Source: Brucella pseudintermedia (GTDB taxonomy: Bacteria > Pseudomonadota > Alphaproteobacteria > Rhizobiales > Rhizobiaceae). Taken from it: a stretch of 64,000 nucleotides of DNA. This document shows positions 7,901-17,673 of the stretch, piece after piece. A program made the position numbers and the translations under genes. The stretch's first letter is position 1, and each line of letters starts with the position of its first letter. The DNA is taken from the NCBI RefSeq assembly GCF_008932435.1, contig NZ_WBWE01000009.1:151029-215028 (forward strand), in the 5' to 3' direction. The notes beneath the pieces are model-generated. The model was not told where the DNA came from and searched no databases. It saw only the letters and a program-made list of their open reading frames with translations.

Positions 7901-8542
7901 TCAATCGGTCTTGCGCCGAAGATTGCTGATTTCGAGAATAACCGAAGCCTGATCGATAGCACTTTGATGTTGTACCAGATCGAAACTCCAACCGACACGG
8001 CTTTCATCGATCTCGCGCTGATAATCCCGACCTTTTTGGAAGAGAGCCTTGGCACCATTGGTCAGCCACGGCTCGGCCAGACCAAAGAGATCGCTCAGCG
8101 ATGCCAATGCGCGCGCCGTAACCACCTGCGGGGTCTCGATCTTCTGCCACATCGCTTCTATGCGCGCTGAGTGAATGCGTGACGGGATGTTCAGATGGCC
8201 GGCTACGGTGCGCAGAAACGCCGCCTTCTTCCCCGCACTCTCGATAAGATCGATAGCGCTACCGGGTTGATCTGCGAGGAAACAGGCCGTGACAATGCCC
8301 GGAAACCCGCCGCCGGAGCCGATATCCAGCCATTTCTTGGCGTCACTCGCCAGCGGAAAGAGCTGGGCGCTATCCAGAATATGCCGCGTCCACAACTCAT
8401 TCAGGGTCGAGGGCGATGCGAGATTGATCGCCTTCGACCATTTGCGAAATAGTTCTTCAAAGGCAATCAAACGATCCACTGTTTCACGTGAAACAGCGGG
8501 AACAATTGCTTTCAGGCTCTCAAAACGGGTATCGGCGCTCAT
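7901..8542 (-). CDS. rsmG: 16S rRNA (guanine527-N7)-methyltransferase RsmG
   Basis: The 213-residue protein has the SAM-binding [12 protein letters not shown] motif, the N-terminal [20 protein letters not shown] segment and [11 protein letters not shown], all diagnostic of RsmG (GidB). It methylates G527 of 16S rRNA. Its ATG overlaps the mnmG stop by 4 bp (ATGA), so it is translationally coupled. The coding sequence carries a perfect parS-like 16-mer at 8480-8495, encoded near the N-terminus. Confidence 0.94.
   Translation of the reverse strand: MSADTRFESLKAIVPAVSRETVDRLIAFEELFRKWSKAINLASPSTLNELWTRHILDSAQLFPLASDAKKWLDIGSGGGFPGIVTACFLADQPGSAIDLIESAGKKAAFLRTVAGHLNIPSRIHSARIEAMWQKIETPQVVTARALASLSDLFGLAEPWLTNGAKALFQKGRDYQREIDESRVGWSFDLVQHQSAIDQASVILEISNLRRKTD
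8480..8495. promoter_or_regulatory. parS site (perfect palindrome) inside rsmG
   Basis: TGTTTCACGTGAAACA is a perfect 16-bp palindrome matching the widely conserved bacterial parS centromere. It lies 624 bp upstream of the parA start and about 9 kb from the putative oriC. Confidence 0.9.
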
Positions 8543-10449
8543 GCAGCGCCCTGCCCTTCGATGAAGCCCGCAGCCGCCTTATGGCGATAACCGAACTTCT
8601 TGATCTGTGCGATGAGCAGCGCCAGTGCCGCTGGGGTCATTCCATCGACACGCTGCGCTTCGGCGATTGTTTCCGGCTTGCGCTGCTTGAGCTTGTGCTT
8701 CAACTCATTGGAAAGACCGGATATTCCATCAATATCCAATCCCGCCGGGATAAGCAGTTGCTCCTCGCGCTCCATCACCGCGATGTCGCTTTTCTGGCGG
8801 TCCATATAGACAGCATATTGCGCCTCGATTTCCAGCGCTTCCCGCGTTGTCGGATCGATGGCTTCCAGTTCAGGCCAGATGGACTTCAGCCGGTTGAGAT
8901 CGATTTCCGGATAGGACAGGAGATCATAGGCCGACCGGCGGACACCATCCTGATTGAGCCGCAAATCGTAGCGATTGGCGAGATTGGGCGTGATCGTCAA
9001 CGATTGGGTTAGCGACCGCGCCGCGCCCAACGCCGCCTCGCGTGCTTCAAAGCGCTCTTTGCGGGCCTGCCCCAATATGCCAAGCCTATCTGCCAGCGGC
9101 GTAAGACGCTGATCGGCATTGTCCGCACGCAACGACAGACGGAACTCGGCCCGCGAGGTAAACATGCGATAAGGCTCGCTGACACCGCGCGATGTCAGGT
9201 CATCGACCATGACGCCGATATAGGCCTCGGTGCGCTGGATAATGACGGGTTCGCCGCCCGACGCCCGGCGCGCGGCGTTGATGCCGGCGAGAAGACCTTG
9301 CGCGCCAGCTTCTTCATAGCCGGTCGTGCCATTGATCTGTCCGGCCAGAAACAAGCCGGTGACTTTCCGGGTTTCAAGACTGCGCTTCAACTCGCGCGGA
9401 TCGATGAAATCATATTCAATCGCATATCCGGGTTGCAGCATACTGGCCTTTTCAAGCCCTGGTATCGTCTTCAATATATCAAGCTGCACGTCCTCGGGCA
9501 GCGACGTCGATATGCCGTTTGGATAAACGGTATCGTCATCCAGACCTTCCGGTTCAAGAAATATCTGGTGGCCATCGCGATCACCAAACTTGACGATCTT
9601 GTCTTCCACGGACGGGCAATAACGAGGACCAATCCCCTCAATCGAGCCTGAATACATCGCCGAACGATGCAAATTGGCGCGAATGATAGCGTGGGTTTCC
9701 GGGGTTGTGCGGGTGATGCCACAATCGATCTGCGGCGTAGTGATCCGATCCGTCATCAGCGAAAACGGCACAGGATCTTCGTCGGCAGACTGCATGTCCA
9801 GGCTTTGCCAGTCAATGGTGCGGCCATCCAGTCGCGGCGGGGTGCCCGTCTTGAGACGTCCGAGCGCAAAGCCGAACGATGTCAGGCGTTCGGACAGGCC
9901 GAGCGCTGGCTTTTCACCCATGCGGCCAGCCGGAATTTTCTTCTCGCCAATATGGATCAAGCCGTTCAGGAATGTGCCTGTCGTCAAGACAACGGCACCG
10001 CATGTCAGGGTCCGTCCATCGGACAGAACAACACCGGCAATGCGCTCATCCTGTTCCAGCAGGTCTTGTGCACCGCCCTCCACGACAGTCAGATTGTCCT
10101 GCGCGGCAATCATCTTCTGCATAGCGAGCCGATAAAGCTTGCGGTCGGCCTGGGTTCGAGGGCCACGGACGGCAGGCCCCTTGCGGCGGTTCAACAAGCG
10201 AAACTGGATGCCAGCTTCATCGGCGACGCGACCCATCAGGCCGTCAAGCGCATCGATCTCGCGCACAAGATGCCCCTTGCCCAATCCGCCGATAGCTGGA
10301 TTGCAGGACATGACGCCAATCGTATCAAAGCGATGCGTCACCAGCGCCGTCTTGGCGCCTGCGCGCGCAGCAGCAGAAGCGGCCTCGCATCCCGCGTGGC
10401 CGCCGCCGATCACAATGACATCAAAGGCTGTAGCTTCGGTCGAACTCAT
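8539..10449 (-). CDS. mnmG: tRNA uridine-5-carboxymethylaminomethyl modification enzyme MnmG
   Basis: The 636-residue FAD enzyme has the dinucleotide-binding [14 protein letters not shown], the [23 protein letters not shown] block and RPRTQADR-like [12 protein letters not shown]. The C-terminal domain contains [12 protein letters not shown] and [17 protein letters not shown]. With MnmE it installs the cmnm5 group at wobble U34. The frame is open to 10503, but [13 protein letters not shown] (ATG 10447-10449, AGGA 8 bases upstream) gives the usual family length and is preferred. The rsmG start overlaps its stop. Confidence 0.95.
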   Translation of the reverse strand: MSSTEATAFDVIVIGGGHAGCEAASAAARAGAKTALVTHRFDTIGVMSCNPAIGGLGKGHLVREIDALDGLMGRVADEAGIQFRLLNRRKGPAVRGPRTQADRKLYRLAMQKMIAAQDNLTVVEGGAQDLLEQDERIAGVVLSDGRTLTCGAVVLTTGTFLNGLIHIGEKKIPAGRMGEKPALGLSERLTSFGFALGRLKTGTPPRLDGRTIDWQSLDMQSADEDPVPFSLMTDRITTPQIDCGITRTTPETHAIIRANLHRSAMYSGSIEGIGPRYCPSVEDKIVKFGDRDGHQIFLEPEGLDDDTVYPNGISTSLPEDVQLDILKTIPGLEKASMLQPGYAIEYDFIDPRELKRSLETRKVTGLFLAGQINGTTGYEEAGAQGLLAGINAARRASGGEPVIIQRTEAYIGVMVDDLTSRGVSEPYRMFTSRAEFRLSLRADNADQRLTPLADRLGILGQARKERFEAREAALGAARSLTQSLTITPNLANRYDLRLNQDGVRRSAYDLLSYPEIDLNRLKSIWPELEAIDPTTREALEIEAQYAVYMDRQKSDIAVMEREEQLLIPAGLDIDGISGLSNELKHKLKQRKPETIAEAQRVDGMTPAALALLIAQIKKFGYRHKAAAGFIEGQGAA

Positions 10450-10610
10450 TTGGTTCATCCTGACGCAACTCGAATCCGTTTCTGAAAGATGTCTCTTTGC
10501 CACGAATGGGTTTGAAACGAAAGATCAAAGTGAGCCCCGGGGCGATCAAATATCCGGGTTCGACTCATGAATGCGTGAGGGAGTCAATCGGAACGGCGAT
10601 ATTCCACAGA

Positions 10611-10626
10611 TGTTTCACGTGAAACA
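10611..10626. promoter_or_regulatory. parS site (perfect palindrome) between mnmE and mnmG
   Basis: A second exact copy of TGTTTCACGTGAAACA, in the mnmE-mnmG intergenic region. Confidence 0.9.
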
Positions 10627-10649
10627 ATCTTGGCAACGATTGCGCGCCG

Positions 10650-10665
10650 TGTTTCACGTGAATCA
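10650..10665. promoter_or_regulatory. parS site (one mismatch) overlapping the mnmE stop
   Basis: TGTTTCACGTGAATCA matches the parS 16-mer at 15 of 16 bases. It lies 39 bp from the 10611 site and its last three bases are the mnmE stop codon. Confidence 0.8.
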
Positions 10666-11991
10666 TTTACCGATGCAGAATTGCGAGAAAATGACGTCCA
10701 GAATTTCCTCTACATCGACGTCGCCGGTAATCCGTCCGAGGTACTGGGAAGCCAAACGCATATTCTCGGCGCGAAGTTCCAGTGGCAGATGTGTGCCCGC
10801 CAGGGCTCTGTCGATCTCCGTCACCGTTGAGCGCAACAGATTGATGTGGCGCTGGCGCGTAGGAACCGCATCTTCGATTTGCCCGATCTGGGCTTCCGCA
10901 AATGCTTGCAGATCGGAGAGCAGTCGGTCCAACCCCTCCCCGGATTTCGTCGAGATTCGATAGGTCCAGTCGCTAGATGATGTGTCGTTCAAGTCGGCTT
11001 TTGTGCCCACCGTCCACAAAGCTGCGGAGGTTTCCTCAGTTGCGATCGGGATGGGATCATTCATATCTTCCAGCACCAACACCAGATCGGCGTTGGCCAT
11101 GCGAGCGCGGGCGCGCTCAATACCGATCTTTTCAATCACGCTTTCCGTCTCACGCAGGCCTGCCGTGTCGGTCACGTAAACCGGAATGCCGCCAAGATCG
11201 AGTTTGACTTCCAGAAGATCACGGGTGGTTCCCGCTTCCTCCGATATGATCGCCACTTCGCGACCGGCAAGAAAGTTCAAGAGGCTGGATTTACCGGCAT
11301 TTGGTGCGCCGACAATAACGACGTGCAATCCATCGCGCAGCATGGAAGCACGTTTGCCGCTTGCAATATGGTTTTCGATCTCGCTCTTTAGTAGCGCCAG
11401 CGATTGCCAGACCTGCTCCGACACCGAACCCGGCACATCGCTTTCATCGGCAAAGTCCAGCTCCGCCTCGATGAAGGCGCGCGCACGCAACAACCGTTGA
11501 CGCCATTCGGTATAAAGTTCGTGCTGCGTGCCAGAAGCCACCTGCAAGGCAAGACGCCTTTGTCCTTCGGTTTCCGCCGCGATCAGATCGGCTAGACCTT
11601 CGGCAATGGTCAAATCCATCTTACCATTGGAGAAGGCCCGGCGCGTAAACTCGCCGGCTTCAGCTATGCGGCACCCTGCCAGCTCGCTCAGTTCGGTCAG
11701 CAGCTTTTCGACAACCGCTTTGCCGCCGTGCAAATGAAATTCGGCGCAATCCTCTCCGGTAAAACTGTTCGGACCGGGAAAAAACAGCACCAGTCCCCGA
11801 TCGATTGGATCGCCATTACGGGAGCGAAATAGCTTGTAAGCTGCGTTGCGCGGTGGCGGAACGGCACCGACTATCGTTTCGAGCACGAATCGAACGCGCG
11901 GGCCAGAGATGCGCACAACAGCCACGCCGGACGGCAAACGCCCGCTCGATAAAGTAAGAATCGTGTCTTGGAGGGAAGCGACCTCGCTCAT
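10663..11991 (-). CDS. mnmE: tRNA modification GTPase MnmE
   Basis: The 442-residue protein has the N-terminal folate-binding domain (DTILTLSSGRLPSGVAVVRISG, FTGEDCAEFHLHGG), a helical domain interrupted by a G domain with P-loop VGAPNAGKSSLLN, G2/G3 elements GTTRD and DTAGLRE, and the C-terminal FCIGK box carrying the catalytic cysteine. It works with MnmG on wobble uridines. The fourth G motif reads GTKADLND, a slight variant of NKxD. It heads the leftward mnmE-mnmG-rsmG-parA-parB series. A promoter should lie in the short divergent gap to 12081. Confidence 0.95.
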   Translation of the reverse strand: MSEVASLQDTILTLSSGRLPSGVAVVRISGPRVRFVLETIVGAVPPPRNAAYKLFRSRNGDPIDRGLVLFFPGPNSFTGEDCAEFHLHGGKAVVEKLLTELSELAGCRIAEAGEFTRRAFSNGKMDLTIAEGLADLIAAETEGQRRLALQVASGTQHELYTEWRQRLLRARAFIEAELDFADESDVPGSVSEQVWQSLALLKSEIENHIASGKRASMLRDGLHVVIVGAPNAGKSSLLNFLAGREVAIISEEAGTTRDLLEVKLDLGGIPVYVTDTAGLRETESVIEKIGIERARARMANADLVLVLEDMNDPIPIATEETSAALWTVGTKADLNDTSSSDWTYRISTKSGEGLDRLLSDLQAFAEAQIGQIEDAVPTRQRHINLLRSTVTEIDRALAGTHLPLELRAENMRLASQYLGRITGDVDVEEILDVIFSQFCIGK

Positions 11992-12080
11992 TCCATTTCC
12001 TGACCTATAATTATAAGCATGAAGCAGCCACTATTGCTGAAAGAATGGCATATTCATTCGCGCAGTGAAAGAAAAGCCCT

Positions 12081-14108
12081 ATGACAGAACCAGACCGCAA
12101 TCGCCTCGCTGGCAGCAATCGCCTCGCCGATGAAACGAGCGCCTATCTGCGCCAGCATGCCGACAATCCTGTTCACTGGCAGCCGTGGGAGAGGCAGGCG
12201 CTGGATGCGGCGAAGGAGCTCGACCGGCCCATTCTGCTTTCCATTGGTTACGCGGCCTGTCACTGGTGTCACGTCATGGCGCATGAGTCATTCGAGGATC
12301 CTGACGTCGCGGCGGTGATGAACGCGCTTTTCGTCAATGTGAAGGTGGACCGCGAGGAGCGGCCCGATATCGACCAGATTTATATGGCAGCACTGGGAGC
12401 AATGGGACAGCAGGGCGGATGGCCGCTCACCATGTTTCTGCGCCCCGATGGCAAGCCGTTCTGGGGCGGCACCTATTTCCCGCGGCACAAGCGTCACAAC
12501 ATGCCCGGCTTTGTCGACGTGCTGCACGCGGTCAATAACCTCTGGCACAAGGATAAAGAGAAAATTAACCATAACGCGCAAGCCGTTTTCGACCATCTGG
12601 AAGGTCGTCTGGCCGCGCAGATCGCCCCGGTAACGAATGAAGTGGAGCGATTTGACGAGATCGCCACCCGCATCGGCAGCCTGATTGATCCGGTCCGTGG
12701 CGGCTTGGAGGGAGCGCCAAAGTTCCCCAACGCGCCTTTCATGGACAATCTGTGGCTGTCATGGCTCTATAGCCGCAACGAGACACATCGGGACAATTTC
12801 CTCCTCTCGCTCAAGGTGATGCTGCAGGGGGGGATTTACGATCATCTGGGTGGCGGACTTTGCCGCTACTCCACCGATGCCGAATGGCTGGTCCCGCATT
12901 TCGAAAAAATGCTCTACGACAATGCCCAGCTCATCCGCCACGCGACCTATGCTTTTGCCGAAACCGGGAATGATTTGTTTCGTCTGCGAATCGAAGAGAC
13001 AATCAACTGGCTGATCCGGGAAATGCGCCTGTCCGATGGAAGCTTTGCATCCAGTCTGGATGCAGACAGCGAAGGCGAGGAAGGACGGTTTTACGTCTGG
13101 AGCGAGCAGGAAATCGACGAGGTCCTCGGCGACGACAGCAAAATCTTCAAGGATTACTATGATGTCACGGCGGGCGGAAACTGGGAAGGCCACAACATTC
13201 TGAACCGCCTTCATGCGGTCAATGACAGCGCGATCCTGCCGCCATCAATAGCAGCATCGCAGCAAAAACTGCTTGCGCGCCGGCAATTGCGAATACGTCC
13301 CGGACGGGACGAGAAAGCGCTGACCGACTGGAACGGACTTGCCATCCGCGCGCTGGCCGAAGCGGGCCGCAGTTTTGGCAGACAAGACTGGATCAATCTT
13401 GCGGTTGAGGCCTATCGTTCCATCACGAGCAGCTTTCGGGACGGCCGCATCGCGCACTGCTGCATGGAAAACTCGCTTCTCTACCCTGCCCTTTCGACCG
13501 ATTATGCATCGGTGATCAATGGGGCTATCGCTCTTTATGAAGCAACGAGCGAGCAGGCTTATATTGATGACGCATTGAAGTTCAAGAAGGCGCTTGACGA
13601 TGCGCACCTTGATGGGGCCGGTAATTATCGACTATCCGCGCTGGACGCCGATGACGTCATTCTGCACGCCTATGGCGATTACGATGAAGCCATTCCGAGC
13701 GCCACCAGCCAGATCATCGAAGCGCTGACAAGACTGTTTCTGGCAACGGGCAATATCGAACTTTATCAGAGCAACGAGACCTTGATCGAACAGGCGCTTG
13801 GGCGGGCCTTCGCACAGCAATATGGGCAGATCGGAATATTGAACGTGGCGCGTTTTGCGGCCGAACCACTTTCGCTCGTCGTCGCCGCCGAGGATGACGG
13901 AGAACTTGTTTCGACAGCGAATCGAAATCCCGATCCCCGGCGCGTGGATAAATTCGTGCGCTTCGAACCCGGCAAGACGATAGACCTCCCGACAGGAGGA
14001 ACCGCAGACGTGGAGCATCCGTCGGCCTGGTTCTGCAAGGGACATGTCTGCCTGCCGCCTGTCGAAACCGCCGAAGCGCTGCGACTGCTGCTTGGCAAAA
14101 CATCGTGA
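12081..14108 (+). CDS. YyaL/SSP411-family thioredoxin-domain protein (DUF255)
   Basis: The 675-residue protein begins with a thioredoxin-like domain, DETSAYLRQHADNPVHWQPW then IGYAACHWCHVMAHESFEDP, where CHWC is the CxxC position. The VNVKVDREERPDIDQIYM and GQQGGWPLTMFLRPDGKPFWGGTYFP blocks are family hallmarks. The rest is an (alpha/alpha)6-barrel, six-hairpin-glycosidase-like domain with HFEKMLYDNAQL, SSLDADSEGEEGRFYVWS and EKALTDWNGLAIRALAEAGR. Relatives (YyaL, human SPATA20) have no settled biochemical role. It is monocistronic, ending at the bidirectional terminator shared with rho. Confidence 0.9.
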   Translation: MTEPDRNRLAGSNRLADETSAYLRQHADNPVHWQPWERQALDAAKELDRPILLSIGYAACHWCHVMAHESFEDPDVAAVMNALFVNVKVDREERPDIDQIYMAALGAMGQQGGWPLTMFLRPDGKPFWGGTYFPRHKRHNMPGFVDVLHAVNNLWHKDKEKINHNAQAVFDHLEGRLAAQIAPVTNEVERFDEIATRIGSLIDPVRGGLEGAPKFPNAPFMDNLWLSWLYSRNETHRDNFLLSLKVMLQGGIYDHLGGGLCRYSTDAEWLVPHFEKMLYDNAQLIRHATYAFAETGNDLFRLRIEETINWLIREMRLSDGSFASSLDADSEGEEGRFYVWSEQEIDEVLGDDSKIFKDYYDVTAGGNWEGHNILNRLHAVNDSAILPPSIAASQQKLLARRQLRIRPGRDEKALTDWNGLAIRALAEAGRSFGRQDWINLAVEAYRSITSSFRDGRIAHCCMENSLLYPALSTDYASVINGAIALYEATSEQAYIDDALKFKKALDDAHLDGAGNYRLSALDADDVILHAYGDYDEAIPSATSQIIEALTRLFLATGNIELYQSNETLIEQALGRAFAQQYGQIGILNVARFAAEPLSLVVAAEDDGELVSTANRNPDPRRVDKFVRFEPGKTIDLPTGGTADVEHPSAWFCKGHVCLPPVETAEALRLLLGKTS

Positions 14109-14113
14109 AACAA

Positions 14114-14144
14114 AAACGCCGCAACGGTTTCCCGTGCGGCGTTT
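14114..14144. terminator. Bidirectional terminator between the yyaL-like gene and rho
   Basis: AAACGCCGCA (14114-14123) pairs with TGCGGCGTTT (14135-14144), loop 11 nt. It sits between two convergent stop codons, with A-rich and T-rich flanks on the appropriate sides. Confidence 0.8.
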
Positions 14145-14165
14145 CAAATGGCGCTATGGAGCCGA

Positions 14166-15431
14166 TTACGTATTCATCGAATCGAAGAATTCGCCATTGC
14201 TCTTGGTCTGCTTGAGCTTGTCGATAAGGAATTCGATCGCGTCGGTCGTGCCCATTGGCGCGAGAATACGGCGCAGAACGAAAATCTTCTGCAGATCGGC
14301 GCGCGGAACCAGCAGGTCTTCCTTGCGGGTGCCGGACTTGAGAATGTCCATGGCCGGGAAGATACGCTTGTCGGCCACCTTGCGGTCGAGCACGATTTCC
14401 GAGTTGCCAGTGCCCTTGAATTCTTCAAAGATCACTTCGTCCATGCGGCTGCCCGTATCGATCAGCGCGGTGGCGATGATGGTGAGCGAGCCACCCTCTT
14501 CGATGTTGCGTGCAGCACCGAAGAAGCGCTTCGGACGCTGAAGCGCGTTGGCGTCGACACCGCCGGTCAGAACCTTGCCGGAAGACGGAACAACCGTGTT
14601 GTAGGCGCGACCGAGGCGGGTGATCGAGTCGAGCAGAATCACAACGTCGCGGCCATGTTCGACAAGACGCTTGGCCTTTTCGATGACCATTTCGGCAACC
14701 TGAACGTGACGCGCCGCCGGTTCATCGAAAGTCGACGAAATCACTTCGCCCTTCACCGAACGCTGCATGTCGGTCACTTCTTCCGGACGTTCATCGATCA
14801 GAAGAACGATGAGATAGCATTCGGGATGGTTTGCGGTGATCGAATGGGCAATGTTCTGCAGAAGAACGGTCTTACCGGTACGCGGCGGCGCGACGATCAG
14901 GCCGCGCTGGCCCTTGCCGAGCGGTGCCACCAGATCGATGACGCGCGGCGACAGATCCTTGGAGGTCGGAACTTCCAGTTCCATCTTGAAGCGCTCATTC
15001 GGGTAGAGCGGCGTCAGATTGTCGAAGTGAACCTTGTGACGGATTTTTTCCGGATCTTCGAAATTGATCGTATTGACCTTGAGCAGCGCGAAATAACGCT
15101 CGCCTTCCTTGGGGCCGCGGATCGGTCCTTCGACCGTATCGCCGGTCTTGAGCGAGAAACGACGCAGCTGCGAGGGAGAAATATAAATATCGTCAGGACC
15201 CGGCAGATAGTTAGCGTCGGCGGAACGCAGGAAGCCAAATCCATCCTGCAGCACCTCGACGACGCCTTCGCCGATAATTTCGACGTCCTGGGCTGCCAGT
15301 TTCTTGAGGATCGCGAACATCAGTTCCTGCTTGCGCATGGCGCTCGCGTTTTCGACCTCAAGCGTTTCGGCAAAAGCCAGCAGCTCCACCGGTGTCTTGT
15401 TTTTCAGTTCTTGTAGTTTCATTTCCTGCAT
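14166..15431 (-). CDS. rho: Transcription termination factor Rho
   Basis: The 421-residue protein starts [20 protein letters not shown]. It contains the N-terminal helix bundle, the RNA-binding cold-shock-like domain ([20 protein letters not shown]), Walker [13 protein letters not shown], Walker [18 protein letters not shown] and the R-loop [19 protein letters not shown]. It is the hexameric RNA-dependent ATPase that ends untranslated transcripts. The frame runs upstream to 15509, but those residues are outside the family and the ATG at 15429-15431 gives the normal length. About 190 bp of upstream leader follows the hemJ terminator; Rho genes are often autoregulated there. Confidence 0.96.
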   Translation of the reverse strand: MQEMKLQELKNKTPVELLAFAETLEVENASAMRKQELMFAILKKLAAQDVEIIGEGVVEVLQDGFGFLRSADANYLPGPDDIYISPSQLRRFSLKTGDTVEGPIRGPKEGERYFALLKVNTINFEDPEKIRHKVHFDNLTPLYPNERFKMELEVPTSKDLSPRVIDLVAPLGKGQRGLIVAPPRTGKTVLLQNIAHSITANHPECYLIVLLIDERPEEVTDMQRSVKGEVISSTFDEPAARHVQVAEMVIEKAKRLVEHGRDVVILLDSITRLGRAYNTVVPSSGKVLTGGVDANALQRPKRFFGAARNIEEGGSLTIIATALIDTGSRMDEVIFEEFKGTGNSEIVLDRKVADKRIFPAMDILKSGTRKEDLLVPRADLQKIFVLRRILAPMGTTDAIEFLIDKLKQTKSNGEFFDSMNT

Positions 15432-15617
15432 GGATGAGGAACTCTTTTTAAAATGTAAGGAGAAAATGCAGTTGTTCGGAAAGGTGGCCACTTGGATCGT
15501 GACCGGCATCGAAGGCCTGCTGTCTTGAAGGGAAGAGGCTTCCTACATACTGATTTGCAGCGTGTAGAGCAAGCCTCATGTAGGGATAGCAGGAAATTTC
15601 TGCAACAGAAAAATGGC

Positions 15618-15640
15618 AGAAACCCGGCGAGCGGGTTTCT
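15618..15640 (-). terminator. Terminator after hemJ
   Basis: AGAAACCCG (15618-15626) pairs with CGGGTTTCT (15632-15640), loop 5 nt. Read leftward, a run including ATTTTTC follows. It separates hemE-hemJ from rho. Confidence 0.75.
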
Positions 15641-15659
15641 TTTTAAAGTCGTTTTCAGA

Positions 15660-16196
15660 TCAGAACGGCTTCACGATCACCAGTATGACGATCAGGATCA
15701 TAAGAACCGTCGGCACTTCATTGATGATTCGCCAGTGCTTTGCCGAGCGCATGTTGCGGTCTTCCGCAAAAAGCCGCGCGGATTTCGACAGATAGCCATG
15801 CAGGCCGGACATCAGCACGACGAGCAGCAGCTTGACATGCAGCCAGCCGCCCTGAAATCCGAAGATTTCCCAGGCCATCCACAGGCCGGCGATCCAGGTC
15901 ACGGCCATGGCGGGATTGATGATGAAGCGCAGCAGGCGGCGCTCCATCACCTTGAATGTTTCTGACGTTTCGGAACCGGGTTTTGCGGCAGTGTGATAGA
16001 CGAAAAGGCGTGGCAGATAGAGCATCCCCGCCATCCATGCGATGACGGCAATCACGTGCAGCGATTTGACCCAGAGATAGGCGTCGGCTGGATTCACGTG
16101 AAACAATGCCCAGACGCCGAGCGCGACCACGACCAGCGAAACGACTATGCGAATGGCAACCGCCGATCCGCGATTTTCCGGAGCTGTCTGGCTCAT
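15660..16196 (-). CDS. hemJ: Protoporphyrinogen oxidase HemJ
   Basis: The 178-residue membrane protein has four to five helices and the HemJ pattern: [27 protein letters not shown] with the conserved histidine, [37 protein letters not shown], and a terminal helix ending ILVIVKPF. It oxidises protoporphyrinogen IX in the haem pathway, replacing HemG/HemY in most alphaproteobacteria. It is coupled to hemE (4-bp ATGA overlap), which acts two steps earlier. A parS-like 16-mer with two mismatches lies inside at 16090-16105. Confidence 0.92.
   Translation of the reverse strand: MSQTAPENRGSAVAIRIVVSLVVVALGVWALFHVNPADAYLWVKSLHVIAVIAWMAGMLYLPRLFVYHTAAKPGSETSETFKVMERRLLRFIINPAMAVTWIAGLWMAWEIFGFQGGWLHVKLLLVVLMSGLHGYLSKSARLFAEDRNMRSAKHWRIINEVPTVLMILIVILVIVKPF
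16090..16105. promoter_or_regulatory. parS-like site (two mismatches) inside hemJ
   Basis: GGATTCACGTGAAACA differs from the parS consensus at two of 16 positions, both in the left arm. The identical 16-mer is found in hisH at 31063. It lies about 1.1 kb from the putative oriC; ParB binding is uncertain. Confidence 0.4.
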
Positions 16197-17218
16197 GATT
16201 TTCCTCCGCGAATACGGTCGACCATGCGCTGCACATTTTCGATTGGCGCTTGTGGCGTGATTCCGTGTCCAAGATTGAAGATCAGCGGGCCCTGGCCCAG
16301 CCGTTCGAGAACGGCATCGATGCCTTCATCCAGAGCGCTGCCGCCAGCCACCACGCGCAGCGGATCGAGATTGCCCTGCACCGCGCCCTCTTCCTGCAAG
16401 GCGGCCGCAAAGGACAGGGGAACCGACCAGTCGAGGCCAAGCGCGTCCACACCGGTCTTCTGGCGATAGCTCGCATAAAGCATCCCGGCTCCTTTCGGGA
16501 AGCCGATGATGCGGGCCTCCGGATAAACCGCCCTCACCTTCTGGACGATCCGGGCAACGGGCTGGATGCAGAAACGCTCAAAGCAGTCCTCGTCCAGAAC
16601 GCCAGACCAGGAATCGAAAATCTGAACCGCGTCTGCGCCCGCATCGAGCTGTTCGATGAGATATTCGGCGGAAACATCGGCAAGATCGTTCAGGAGCTTT
16701 TCAAAGGCTTCCGGGAAGCGATAGGCGAAAAGACGGGCGGGCGCCTGATCCGGCGTGCCGTGACCGGCAATCATGTAGGTCGCAACGGTCCAGGGAGCGC
16801 CGCAGAAGCCGAGCAGCGTGGTTTCGTTGGGCAACTGCTCGCGCAGCAGCCGAACCGTCTCGTAGACCGGCTCAAGCCTTTTGGCGACGCCTTCCGTCTC
16901 AAGCCAGAAAATCTCGTCGGCATCGATCGGCGTCATCAAAGGTCCTTTGCCTTCTTCAAAGCGAAGGTCACGTCCAAGGGCGTGAGGGATGACAAGAATG
17001 TCCGAAAAGAGAATGGCTGCATCAAAGCCAAAGCGGCGGATCGGCTGAAGGGTCACCTCGACGGCCAGATCGGGCGAGTAGCACAGATCGAGAAAGCTTC
17101 CAGCCTTTTTGCGGGTCTCGCGATATTCGGGAAGATAGCGTCCGGCCTGTCGCATCATCCAGATTGGAGGCGGAAACACCGTTTCGCCGTCGATCACTCT
17201 CAAGACCTTGCGCTTCAT
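16193..17218 (-). CDS. hemE: Uroporphyrinogen decarboxylase
   Basis: The 341-residue enzyme has the N-terminal signature [20 protein letters not shown], the IQIFDSW-type [12 protein letters not shown] segment and the C-terminal [15 protein letters not shown]. It converts uroporphyrinogen III to coproporphyrinogen III. It is the leftward gene flanking the putative oriC, a position conserved in alphaproteobacteria. Its start at 17218 leaves 455 bp to the divergent PPSR gene. Confidence 0.96.
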   Translation of the reverse strand: MKRKVLRVIDGETVFPPPIWMMRQAGRYLPEYRETRKKAGSFLDLCYSPDLAVEVTLQPIRRFGFDAAILFSDILVIPHALGRDLRFEEGKGPLMTPIDADEIFWLETEGVAKRLEPVYETVRLLREQLPNETTLLGFCGAPWTVATYMIAGHGTPDQAPARLFAYRFPEAFEKLLNDLADVSAEYLIEQLDAGADAVQIFDSWSGVLDEDCFERFCIQPVARIVQKVRAVYPEARIIGFPKGAGMLYASYRQKTGVDALGLDWSVPLSFAAALQEEGAVQGNLDPLRVVAGGSALDEGIDAVLERLGQGPLIFNLGHGITPQAPIENVQRMVDRIRGGKS

Positions 17219-17673
17219 CTGATTTTTATCCGCTTTGTTGGTTACCTGATCCGGCGTTGGTCAAAAGTTATCCAGTCCGGTTCTCATAAAGAAGGGATGA
17301 TTCAGGAATCTTTTGATTCTTAGAGTCTGTTGGAATCGGGGATTAAGCTCTGTCCCGGTTTTCCCCACAGTTCCGAAATTGCCGTCTCATCCTGTGCAAT
17401 TATTCACCGACAGTCTGACCAAATAAAAAGAAAACTCAATTCCCTCTTTTAATATAAAGGGTTACCAATTGACGCAGTGCATGCCGATTTGTGGAAAAGC
17501 TGGGAATTACCGCGGGATTTCGCGGATTCGTGAGTCTTGTCCACATTTGTTGATAATCGCTCACCACATGTTCGCCCGCTGTGGATGACTTGCCAAGTTT
17601 CCCACCGCCTGCCATGGCTTGTGAAAGACGTTCGTCCGTTACGCACAGCCGTCAACAGGAGGGCAAAAAAACT
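17219..17673. other. Putative chromosomal replication origin (oriC)
   Basis: This 455-bp non-coding gap lies between divergent hemE and the PPSR gene, the classical alphaproteobacterial origin context. It contains five DnaA-box-like 9-mers, each one mismatch from TTATNCACA: 17400-17408, 17490-17498 (reverse), 17537-17545, 17548-17556 (reverse) and 17580-17588 (reverse). An AT-rich stretch at 17417-17459 is a candidate unwinding element. There are seven GANTC sites, five of them packed in 17299-17337. The assignment rests on context and motifs; no perfect DnaA box was seen. Confidence 0.85.

Noticed and set aside
7859..7901. Longer ParA start at 7901
   Set aside because: No ribosome-binding site there; 7856 has AAGG at the right spacing and gives the family length.
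14148..15416. A 422-codon frame on the plus strand opposite rho
   Set aside because: It is the antisense shadow of rho; no family resemblance.
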